Shown here: piece after piece, positions 5,595 to 11,783 of the stretch
Layout of the letters: each line of letters opens with the position of its first letter
Numbering within the stretch: position 1 is the first letter of the stretch
Origin: an uncultured Lachnospiraceae bacterium
GTDB lineage: Bacteria > Bacillota_A > Clostridia > Lachnospirales > Lachnospiraceae
Direction: 5' to 3'
Assembly: GCA_902795715.1 (NCBI GenBank)
Contig: CADBME010000236.1
Span: forward strand, 1 to 11,783
Length of the DNA stretch: 11,783 nucleotides
Position numbers and translations under genes: made by a program
The notes under the pieces: generated by a model
Seen by the model: the letters and a program-made list of their open reading frames with translations, nothing else
Told to the model about the DNA's origin: nothing
Database searches by the model: none

Positions 5595-8311
5595 ATACAG
5601 TATCCATCACAATGAATGGGATTTCTCTGAAGGCAGATGCCGGGTCTACCATCCTTGAGGCTGCCGGAAAAGCCGGAATCGAGATTCCATCTCTCTGTTC
5701 TTTCAAAGAAGTCACACCGATTGGTTCCTGCAGACTATGCATGGTAGAAGTCAAAGGCTTTGACAGCCTTTTTGCGGCATGCCGAACCAAAGTGGAAGAG
5801 GGTATGGAGATTATCACGGAAAGTCAGACACTGACACAATACCGTATCACCATGCTGCATCTTCTTTTGTCCAATCACAATCTGGATTGCATGAGCTGTT
5901 CGGCCAACGGAGCCTGCCAGCTGCAGAAGCTCTGTAACCGATATGAGATAAAGCACTCTTCCTTTGAGGGATCCAGGGCGGAGATTGAGAAAAAGATCCC
6001 TTTGATGGCCGATAACCCCTACATATCCTATGAATCCGGAAAGTGCATCCACTGCCAGAGATGCATCAGTGCCTGTCATCAGATTGCAGGCAACGGGGTT
6101 TTAAAGAGCGGAAGAACAGGAGTTTTTCACATAGTGGAAGCTCCTTTCGGAAAGAAGTGGAGGTCTTCGGGCTGTGAGAGCTGTGGAATCTGCGCGGCAG
6201 CCTGTCCCACCGGTGCCCTGAGTCTGAAGCGAAAAGAAAAATACAGAAGCTGGGAGACAAGGAAGGTTCTTACCACCTGTCCCCACTGCGCTACCGGCTG
6301 CCAGCTTTATCTCATCGTGAAGGACAACCGGATCGTGGATGTGGAAGCGGCAGACGGGCCAGCCAATCACGGAAGACTCTGTGTCAAGGGCCGGAGCGGA
6401 AGCTTCGATTTTGTTCACGCCAAGGACCGGCTGACTAAGCCCCTGATCAAAAATCCCGATACCGGGAACTTTGAAGAAGCCGAATGGGAGGAAGCCATCC
6501 GGTATACGGCCCGTCGTCTCATGGAGATTAAAGAGAAATACGGCTGTGAGTCCCTGGCCGGCTTCGCCTGTTCCCGGTCAGCCAATGAAGACATTTACAT
6601 GGTCCAGAAGATGGTGCGGACCTGCTTCGGAAATAACAATACAGATAACTGTGCCAGAGTCTGCCACTCCGCAACTGTGGCGGGGCTGGCAAAGACCCTG
6701 GGATCCGGAGCCATGACCAACTCCATCTATGATATCACCCATGATGTAGACTGCATTTTCCTGATCGGGTCCAATCCCGAAGAAGCCCATCCGGTTGTGG
6801 GCATGCAGATCCGCCAGGCACTGAAGAAGGGGACCAGACTGATCGTAGCGGATCCCAGGGATATCGGGCTTGCTAAAAGGGCAGATATTCATCTGAAACT
6901 TCGGCCTGGAACCAATGTCCCCCTGATCAACAGCCTGATCCATGTGATTGTGGAGGAAGGGCTGGAAGACCGGGCTTTTATCTCGGAACATACCGAAAAC
7001 TATGAAGCTCTGAGAAAACTGGTGGCAGATTATGCTCCGGAGAAAGTAGGGCCTTTGTGCCATCTGGATCCGGACCAGATCAGGGAAGCTGCCAGGATGT
7101 ATGCGACGGCAAAAAAGGCCCCCATCATATACTGCCTCGGTGTGACCGAACACTCCACGGGGACGGAGGGAGTCATGAGCATATCCAATCTGGCTCTGGT
7201 TACGGGCAAGCTAGGCAAGGCCGGCTGCGGAGTGAATCCCCTTCGAGGGCAGAATAATGTTCAGGGAGCCTGCGATATGGGAACCCAGCCTACCGACTAT
7301 CCCGGCTATCAGAAAGTGGACAATGAGGAGGTCCGCAGGAAATTCGAAGAGGCCTGGGGCGTCAGCCTGAATCCCAAACCGGGCTTGAAGGCGACGGAGG
7401 TATTTCCGGCAGCCATTGAGGGAAAGATCAAAGGCCTTTATATCTGTGGTGAAGATCCTATTGTCTCTGATCCGGACACCTCCCATGTCGAGAAAGCCCT
7501 GCAAAGCCTGGAATTTCTGGTTATGCAGGAACTCTTCCTTACTCCCACCGCCCGCTATGCGGATGTGATCCTGCCGGCTATAAGCTTTGCGGAGAAGGAA
7601 GGGACATTCACAAACACGGAGCGGAGAGTCCAGAGGATTCGAAAAGCGGTAACCCTTCCGGAAGATTGCAGAAGTGATATCGATATTATCACCGATCTGA
7701 TGAATGCCATGGGCTATCCCCAGGAAAGGCTGACCGCCGCTCAGGTAATGGATGAGATTGCCCGGCTGACTCCCAGCTATGGGGGAATCTCCCATCAGAG
7801 ACTGGATGCCGGGGAGAGCCTGCAGTGGCCCTGCAAAGACCCCTGTCACCCGGGAACTCCTATTATGCACGTGGGACGTCCGGTCAGGGGAAAAGCTCTT
7901 TTTTATCCGGCCGTTTACACGCCGGCCGCTGAACTGCCCGATGAGGACTATCCCTTTATTTTGAGTACCGGCCGTATTCTCAGCCAGTACAATGCGGCAT
8001 CCATGACCCTGCGGTCCCGGGGCCTTAAGGAAATTGCGGGGGAAGGCTTTATTGAGATTCATTACAAAGATGCGGAAAGGCTGGGCATCCGGAACGGGGA
8101 GAGAATCATTGTGCGAAGCAGAAGAGGAGAGATCCGGACATCAGCCAGGGTCGGACGGAAGGTGTCGGAGGGAGAAAGCTGGATGCCCTTCCACTTTCCG
8201 GATTCCCCGGTCAACCGGGTCACCAATGCCGTTCTGGATCAGTATGCCCGCATACCGGAATACAAGGTCTGCGCCGTAGCCCTGGAAAGGGCAGCGGACG
8301 GGGAAGGATAA
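5591..8311 (+). CDS. fdhF: Formate dehydrogenase catalytic (alpha) subunit, molybdopterin/Fe-S, Cys-type
   Basis: Catalyses formate oxidation or CO2 reduction at a bis-pyranopterin Mo or W centre. The 906 residues match large NAD(P)-linked clostridial enzymes (also named fdhA). Domain order: 2Fe-2S ferredoxin (Cys36, 47, 50, 64); His-Cys 4Fe-4S site (His96, Cys100, 103, 109); two 4Fe-4S ferredoxin motifs (Cys152, 155, 158, 162 and Cys195, 198, 201, 205); 4Fe-4S site of the catalytic domain (Cys230, 233, 237, 264); molybdopterin oxidoreductase; C-terminal dinucleotide-binding domain from about 785. Active-site residues of the E. coli FdhF type are all present: Lys266, Cys358-His359 in ARVCHS, and Arg552 in PLRGQNNVQG. 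Codon 358 (6662-6664) is TGC, so Cys takes the place of selenocysteine. The start overlaps the upstream stop (ATGA), and GGAGAGGTGA directly precedes it, so the two subunits are translationally coupled. No twin-arginine signal is seen, so the complex should be cytosolic. Confidence 0.93.
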   Translation: MNTVSITMNGISLKADAGSTILEAAGKAGIEIPSLCSFKEVTPIGSCRLCMVEVKGFDSLFAACRTKVEEGMEIITESQTLTQYRITMLHLLLSNHNLDCMSCSANGACQLQKLCNRYEIKHSSFEGSRAEIEKKIPLMADNPYISYESGKCIHCQRCISACHQIAGNGVLKSGRTGVFHIVEAPFGKKWRSSGCESCGICAAACPTGALSLKRKEKYRSWETRKVLTTCPHCATGCQLYLIVKDNRIVDVEAADGPANHGRLCVKGRSGSFDFVHAKDRLTKPLIKNPDTGNFEEAEWEEAIRYTARRLMEIKEKYGCESLAGFACSRSANEDIYMVQKMVRTCFGNNNTDNCARVCHSATVAGLAKTLGSGAMTNSIYDITHDVDCIFLIGSNPEEAHPVVGMQIRQALKKGTRLIVADPRDIGLAKRADIHLKLRPGTNVPLINSLIHVIVEEGLEDRAFISEHTENYEALRKLVADYAPEKVGPLCHLDPDQIREAARMYATAKKAPIIYCLGVTEHSTGTEGVMSISNLALVTGKLGKAGCGVNPLRGQNNVQGACDMGTQPTDYPGYQKVDNEEVRRKFEEAWGVSLNPKPGLKATEVFPAAIEGKIKGLYICGEDPIVSDPDTSHVEKALQSLEFLVMQELFLTPTARYADVILPAISFAEKEGTFTNTERRVQRIRKAVTLPEDCRSDIDIITDLMNAMGYPQERLTAAQVMDEIARLTPSYGGISHQRLDAGESLQWPCKDPCHPGTPIMHVGRPVRGKALFYPAVYTPAAELPDEDYPFILSTGRILSQYNAASMTLRSRGLKEIAGEGFIEIHYKDAERLGIRNGERIIVRSRRGEIRTSARVGRKVSEGESWMPFHFPDSPVNRVTNAVLDQYARIPEYKVCAVALERAADGEG

Positions 8312-8331
8312 AGGATAAGGAGTAAGAGTAA

Positions 8332-9900
8332 ATGTCTATGAAACGATTATTATTACTATTTATAGTCTTACTGGCCGCAGCTTTTGCACCTGCAGCCCGG
8401 GCCAAAGAGGTGGTTACATCCACGGATCAGCTGTCCGAGGCGACATTTGGTGTTCTGACCGGAACAACATGTGGGCCTGATACAGAAAAGAATTTTCCAA
8501 ATGCAGAGATCAAATACTATAACACCATTGCGGACTTGCTTGTGGTCATGCGTTCCGGTAAGGTAGATGCCACGGTCATCGACCAGGGGGCCGGCCGCTT
8601 TCTCCAGATTGATAATAAAGACCTGGTAATGGTTGGGGATGTATTAGCGGCTACTTCTCTGGCACCGGCTTTTCCCAAAACCAAAGAGGGGGAGAAGCTT
8701 TGTGAAGAGTACAGTGAGTTTGTCCGGAAACTCTGGGAAGATGGCACCATGAAGGAAATTGACAGCATCTGGTTTGGCAATGATGAAAATGCACGTGTGG
8801 TGGAAGATTATGAAAAACTGCCGGACAAAAATGGAACTTTAAACCTGGCGGTGGATGCATCGATTGTGCCCTTTGCTTACATGAAGGACAGGAAAATCGT
8901 CGGTTATGATGTGGACATAGCAGCACGATTCTGCAAGGCTTACGGATATCGGCTGAAGGTATCCAACATGTCATTCGACGGGATTTTGGCTGCGGTGCAG
9001 AGCTCCAAATGTGATTTTGCTTCCTGCGGAATCACTGTGACGGAGGAAAGAGCTGAATCGATGCTTTTCGGAGAGCCCATTTTTGAAGGCGGCAATATCG
9101 TGGCGGTTATAGACCATAGTATTGACGCGACCGGTGCTCCGGCATCCGATTCGGGTATGGAAGGGGAGAATACCTCCTTAATCGAAAGTATCCGTTCCAG
9201 CTTTGAAAAAACATTTATTCGAGAGGACCGCTGGCTTCTCTTTGTCAAAGGTGTAATCATTACGCTGATTATCACGGTGGCATCCGCATTGCTGGGAACT
9301 TTACTGGGCTTTTGCAACTATTTGCTGCTCAGGGCCGGCGTCCCCGTGGCTGACAGGATTTCCCGAATCTGCATGTGGCTGGTACAGGGAATGCCCATGG
9401 TAGTTCTCCTGATGATTCTCTATTATATTGTTTTCGGGGAGCTGAAGATCGGTGGTATTTCTGTTGCCATAATCGGTTTTATGCTCACCTTCGGTGCTGC
9501 CGTGACAAATCTTTTGAATATGGGTGTGAATGCCGTGGACCAGGGCCAGTATGAAGCGGCCTATATGCTGGGATATCCCGATCGGAGTATTTTTTATAAA
9601 GTAATACTTCCCCAGGCTCTGCCACATATCACATCGGCTTATAAGGGTGAGATTATCTCGCTGATTAAAGCGACAGCCGTTGTGGGTTACATTGCCGTTC
9701 AGGATTTGACCAAAATGGGGGATATCGTCAGAAGCAGGACTTATGAGGCTTTCTTCCCTCTTATAGCGGTTACGGTCATATATTTTCTTCTGGAAGGATT
9801 CATAGGTGCTGTAGTCAGCCGAATCAGCCTGAACCTTGAGCCCAAAAGAAGAAAAAAAAAAAAACTTCTGGAGGGGGTGAAGACAGATGATCAGGATTGA
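8332..9900 (+). CDS. Amino-acid ABC importer: substrate-binding protein (permuted) fused to permease
   Basis: 522 residues. Residues 1-24 form a signal peptide or anchor (KR, long Leu/Val/Ala stretch, ARA before Lys25), with no lipobox Cys. Two halves of a type 2 (SBP_bac_3-like) amino-acid binding protein follow in swapped order. The first (about 33-150) has the lobe-2 signature VLTGTT (41-46), SGKVDATVID (75-84) and the C-terminal KLWEDGTMKEI...WFG. The second (168-260) is the usual beginning: NLAVDASIVPFAY, GYDVDIA (191-197), TVTEER (235-240). Arg240 and Asp84 sit where the family binds the alpha-carboxylate and alpha-amino groups. After a linker, residues 303-496 are a HisM/GlnP-type permease with about five membrane helices and the ATPase-coupling loop YEAAYMLGYPDRSIFYKVILPQAL-like at 407-430, split here at conserved Gly414. 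The start follows AAGGAG (8317-8322) by 9 nt; the gap from the formate dehydrogenase gene is 20 nt. The ligand is an amino acid of unknown type. Confidence 0.87.
   Translation: MSMKRLLLLFIVLLAAAFAPAARAKEVVTSTDQLSEATFGVLTGTTCGPDTEKNFPNAEIKYYNTIADLLVVMRSGKVDATVIDQGAGRFLQIDNKDLVMVGDVLAATSLAPAFPKTKEGEKLCEEYSEFVRKLWEDGTMKEIDSIWFGNDENARVVEDYEKLPDKNGTLNLAVDASIVPFAYMKDRKIVGYDVDIAARFCKAYGYRLKVSNMSFDGILAAVQSSKCDFASCGITVTEERAESMLFGEPIFEGGNIVAVIDHSIDATGAPASDSGMEGENTSLIESIRSSFEKTFIREDRWLLFVKGVIITLIITVASALLGTLLGFCNYLLLRAGVPVADRISRICMWLVQGMPMVVLLMILYYIVFGELKIGGISVAIIGFMLTFGAAVTNLLNMGVNAVDQGQYEAAYMLGYPDRSIFYKVILPQALPHITSAYKGEIISLIKATAVVGYIAVQDLTKMGDIVRSRTYEAFFPLIAVTVIYFLLEGFIGAVVSRISLNLEPKRRKKKKLLEGVKTDDQD
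9852..9864 (+). repeat. Run of 13 A near the 3' end of the permease gene
   Basis: An uninterrupted A13 tract encodes the Lys cluster near the permease C-terminus and sits 22 nt before the ATG of the ATPase gene. Such tracts are prone to replication, transcription or sequencing slippage. With the 13 A given, the permease stops at 9900, 14 nt inside the next gene. One extra A would move the stop to 9888-9890, making a 4-nt ATGA overlap with the next start. One fewer A would end it at 9878-9880. Confidence 0.9.
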
Positions 9901-10975
9901 ACATTTGAGAAAGGAATATCCGAATGTGACACCTCTTAAAGATGTAAGCGTCACTATTAATAACGGAGACGTCATATCCATCATCGGTCCTTCCGGAACC
10001 GGCAAAAGTACCCTCATGCGCTGCATCAGCCTGCTGGAAAAACCGACGCATGGCCGGATCTGGATCGACGATGTGGAGATTACGCAGCCCGGGGCCGATA
10101 TTGACCATGTCCGCCGCAAAATGGGGATGGTGTTTCAGGCTTTTAATCTGTTCGGACATCGGACAGTCATCGAGAATATCATGATGGCCCCGGTGGACCT
10201 GCTGGGCAAAACAAAACAGGAGGCCTATGATGAGGGAATGAGACTGCTTCGCCTGGTTGGACTGGCTGAAAAGGCCAATAACTATCCGGCTGAGCTGTCC
10301 GGAGGTCAGAAGCAACGTATTGCCATAGCCAGAACCCTGGCCATGGATCCCGACATCATCTTTCTGGATGAACCCACCAGCGCGCTCGATCCGACCATGG
10401 TCGGTGAGGTGCAATCCGTGATCAGAGACCTTGCCCGGACAGGAAAAACCATGATGATCGTGACCCATGAGATGGCTTTTGCCCGGTCGATCTGCAACAG
10501 GGTCTTCTTCATGGATGAAGGAGGAATCTATGAGGATGGAAGTCCTGAGCAGATATTTGAGCACCCTCTCCGTGAAAATACCCGTCGATTTGTTCAGAAA
10601 CTGAAAGTCCTGGAAATGAAGATCGAATCACGTGATTTTGATTTCCGGGCCATGGCCGGTGAAATTGACCGCTACTGCCGCAAAAATCAGGTTGACGGGA
10701 AGCTGACCTACCATATCCAGCTGGCTTTTGAGGAAACGGTACAGGGGCAGTTGATGAATGTGCTTCAGGATCCTCGTATCCGTGTTGTTGTGGAGTATTC
10801 GGAAGAAGACAAGAAGGCCGTCATGACCTTGCAGACCAATGGACCGTCTTTTGATGTTTCCAGGATCCGTGACGACCTTTCGATCCAATTGCTGAAAGGG
10901 ATTCTCAATGAATTCACTTATAAAAGAATTGAATCCGGAGAATATACCAACCAGATGGTATTTGAGATCCTTTAA
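9887..10975 (+). CDS. Amino-acid ABC transporter ATPase (GlnQ-like) with C-terminal GHKL-like domain
   Basis: Residues 1 to about 242 are a complete GlnQ/HisP-type ATPase that powers the importer encoded just upstream: Walker A GPSGTGKST (34-42), Q-loop Gln84, signature LSGGQ (137-141), Walker B IIFLDEP (157-163), D-loop SALD (165-168), switch His194. Such proteins normally end near 240-255. Here about 120 more residues follow (243-362), similar to an RsbW-like GHKL fold: a helix ending in LAFEETVQGQL (279-289) in the place of the E-E-x-x-x-N box, a beta hairpin, TNGPSFD (317-323) resembling the D-x-G-x-x-F-D turn, then a helix and a Y-K-R...N-Q-M-V-F-E-I-L ending. The N-box Asn and G-box Asp/Gly residues are missing, so ATP binding by this part is doubtful. 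The strong ribosome site GGAGGGGGTGA (9870-9880) precedes ATG, which lies inside the permease gene. Confidence 0.9.
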   Translation: MIRIEHLRKEYPNVTPLKDVSVTINNGDVISIIGPSGTGKSTLMRCISLLEKPTHGRIWIDDVEITQPGADIDHVRRKMGMVFQAFNLFGHRTVIENIMMAPVDLLGKTKQEAYDEGMRLLRLVGLAEKANNYPAELSGGQKQRIAIARTLAMDPDIIFLDEPTSALDPTMVGEVQSVIRDLARTGKTMMIVTHEMAFARSICNRVFFMDEGGIYEDGSPEQIFEHPLRENTRRFVQKLKVLEMKIESRDFDFRAMAGEIDRYCRKNQVDGKLTYHIQLAFEETVQGQLMNVLQDPRIRVVVEYSEEDKKAVMTLQTNGPSFDVSRIRDDLSIQLLKGILNEFTYKRIESGEYTNQMVFEIL

Positions 10976-10989
10976 GAGCCTGAGCGTGG

Positions 10990-11024
10990 GGAGGCTCCTC
11001 CTCCTGAGTGAGGTTGGGGCCTCC
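10990..11024. terminator. GC-rich hairpin between convergent genes, possible terminator
   Basis: GGAGGCTCC (10990-10998) pairs with GGGGCCTCC (11016-11024) through 9 bp including one G-U pair. An inner CCTC/GAGG stem (11000-11003 with 11010-11013) extends it. It lies in the 71-nt space between the end of the ABC operon and the convergent minus-strand gene. There is no T tract after it on either strand, so it is not a typical intrinsic terminator; it may act as a weak or factor-assisted terminator or as a 3'-end stabiliser. Confidence 0.35.
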
Positions 11025-11046
11025 TGTCAAAAAAGCTGAGAATCGA

Positions 11047-11783
11047 TCAGACCAGGAAGAGATTTTCCCCCTCCATGGATTCCAGGATCAGGGAATACTC
11101 ATCCGGTGACAGACCGTAAAGACTGGCAATCTCCCGGTCCGCTTTGTTATAGATTCTCAGTATTTCCGTTTTATCATCCGCAGCAAGAAGGGATTCTACA
11201 TAAGTAAGAATCTCCTCCTGCTGCTTTTTTTCTGCATAGGGAATAGGAATCTGCTCGATATGGGACCGGAGGACCTTTATCGAGTGGAAAGATTTTTTAA
11301 AATAATATCCGGCAATCCTTGAATTCAGGATGGCCAGGACATATTTGACCGACAGTCCCTGCAGGTGTGGAATCAGCTGGTTGCAGCTGTTCAGGGAGAG
11401 CGTTTGCCGGTCGTCGTAGGCAAAGACAAGCTGCCTGCATATAAAGCGGTATAAAAGTTTTTCCGGTGCCCTGTAGTAAGCTTCCGGTGCAGTCTGCTGA
11501 AAGGACTCCGGCTTGAATTCGATAAAGTTGGATGCGTCTCTGGCGCGATACTTGAAAATATCCGATCCCTTCAGAATCTTTTCCATGGAAGCTGTCCTGG
11601 AAATACTTTTAGAAACCTCTTTTTTCGATGAAAGATATTTTTTGTTATCCCCCGTTACCATGCCCAGAGCGAATGTGGCATTTCCCTCCAGGTAACATTT
11701 GTTCTCGCCGGAATTGATTTTCTTTAAGAGGTCTTCCTCTTCATCACTGGTCAGGAAGGGAAATCGGTCATCGGAAAGGATCC
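11047..11783 (-). CDS. C-terminal part of TaqI/type IIG-like adenine-specific DNA methyltransferase (specificity region), 5' end cut by the window
   Basis: The minus-strand frame is open from the right edge to the TGA at 11047-11049, giving about 244 residues; the ATG at 11659-11661 is internal because the frame continues upstream without a stop. The visible part matches the target-recognition region after the methylase domain of TaqI/Eco57I-like enzymes: FALGMVTGDNKKYL, then ILKGSDIFKYRA, APEKLLYRFICRQLVFAYDD, the LAILNSRIAGYYFKK segment with its typical L-N-S triplet, and IPIPYAEKKQQEEI near the end, followed by a coiled C-terminal helix. The catalytic NPPY motif would lie outside the window, so whether this is a methylase alone or a fused restriction-modification enzyme cannot be seen. 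It faces the ABC operon tail to tail and belongs to a separate transcription unit. Confidence 0.82.
   Translation of the reverse strand, partial: ILSDDRFPFLTSDEEEDLLKKINSGENKCYLEGNATFALGMVTGDNKKYLSSKKEVSKSISRTASMEKILKGSDIFKYRARDASNFIEFKPESFQQTAPEAYYRAPEKLLYRFICRQLVFAYDDRQTLSLNSCNQLIPHLQGLSVKYVLAILNSRIAGYYFKKSFHSIKVLRSHIEQIPIPYAEKKQQEEILTYVESLLAADDKTEILRIYNKADREIASLYGLSPDEYSLILESMEGENLFLV

Noticed and set aside
7211..8062. Long open frame on the minus strand inside fdhF (283 codons)
   Set aside because: Its product has no recognisable domain and it lies fully antisense to a strongly conserved gene; it reflects codon bias of the real gene.
8332..9180. Two degenerate copies of a binding domain
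   Set aside because: The two parts match different, complementary halves of one binding protein and no motif occurs twice, which fits permutation better than duplication.
9301..10564. Overlapping minus-strand open frames of 246 and 272 codons under the ABC genes
   Set aside because: Both are antisense to clear permease and ATPase motifs, and both run through the A13 tract as a run of Phe; no ribosome site or known domain was seen.
11659..11661. ATG as the true start of the minus-strand methyltransferase-like gene
   Set aside because: The frame continues without a stop to the right edge and includes FALG directly before the VTGDN motif, so this Met is internal.

Overview
The window looks like a chromosomal stretch of an anaerobic Firmicute, most likely a clostridium of the Lachnospiraceae type. 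The reasons are purine-rich Shine-Dalgarno sites, moderate GC, a ferredoxin-rich formate dehydrogenase, a Gram-positive-style fused substrate-binding/permease protein and a TM1410/GH114-like protein. This placement is an inference from gene content; no 16S or marker gene is present.

Layout, left to right. (1) Positions 1-1709: the 3' part of a large gene for a lipocalin-like plus GH114/TM1410-like TIM-barrel protein, whose barrel motifs appear in circularly permuted order. (2) 1733-3385: a sodium/dicarboxylate-type symporter (SDF/DAACS family) with an extra cytosolic N-terminal domain resembling a degenerate GHKL (RsbW-like) ATPase fold, and with several substrate and cation residues changed. 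(3) 3386-3758: an intergenic region with a strong intrinsic terminator, a good sigma-A promoter and an AT-rich leader containing a 12-bp inverted repeat. (4) 3759-10975: a tightly packed four-gene operon. It encodes a NuoF-FeS/GltD-like NAD(P)H oxidoreductase, a Cys-type molybdopterin formate dehydrogenase with a NuoG-like N-terminal half, a substrate-binding protein fused to an amino-acid ABC permease, and an amino-acid ABC ATPase with an extra C-terminal GHKL-like domain. (5) 11047-11783, minus strand and convergent: the C-terminal specificity part of a TaqI/type IIG-like adenine-specific DNA methyltransferase, cut by the right edge.

How the genes may work together. The first two operon genes look like an NAD(P)-linked soluble formate dehydrogenase of the Moorella type. 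The next two form an amino-acid ABC importer, read from the same promoter with a 20-nt gap and then a 14-nt overlap. The most unusual theme is that two unrelated transporters, the symporter and the ABC ATPase, each carry a similar degenerate GHKL-like domain on the cytosolic side. Two extracytoplasmic-type domains (the GH114 barrel and the substrate-binding protein) also appear circularly permuted. I infer that transporter activity may be controlled by partner switching through these domains; the sequence alone cannot prove it.

I saw no rRNA, tRNA, CRISPR, transposase or attachment site.
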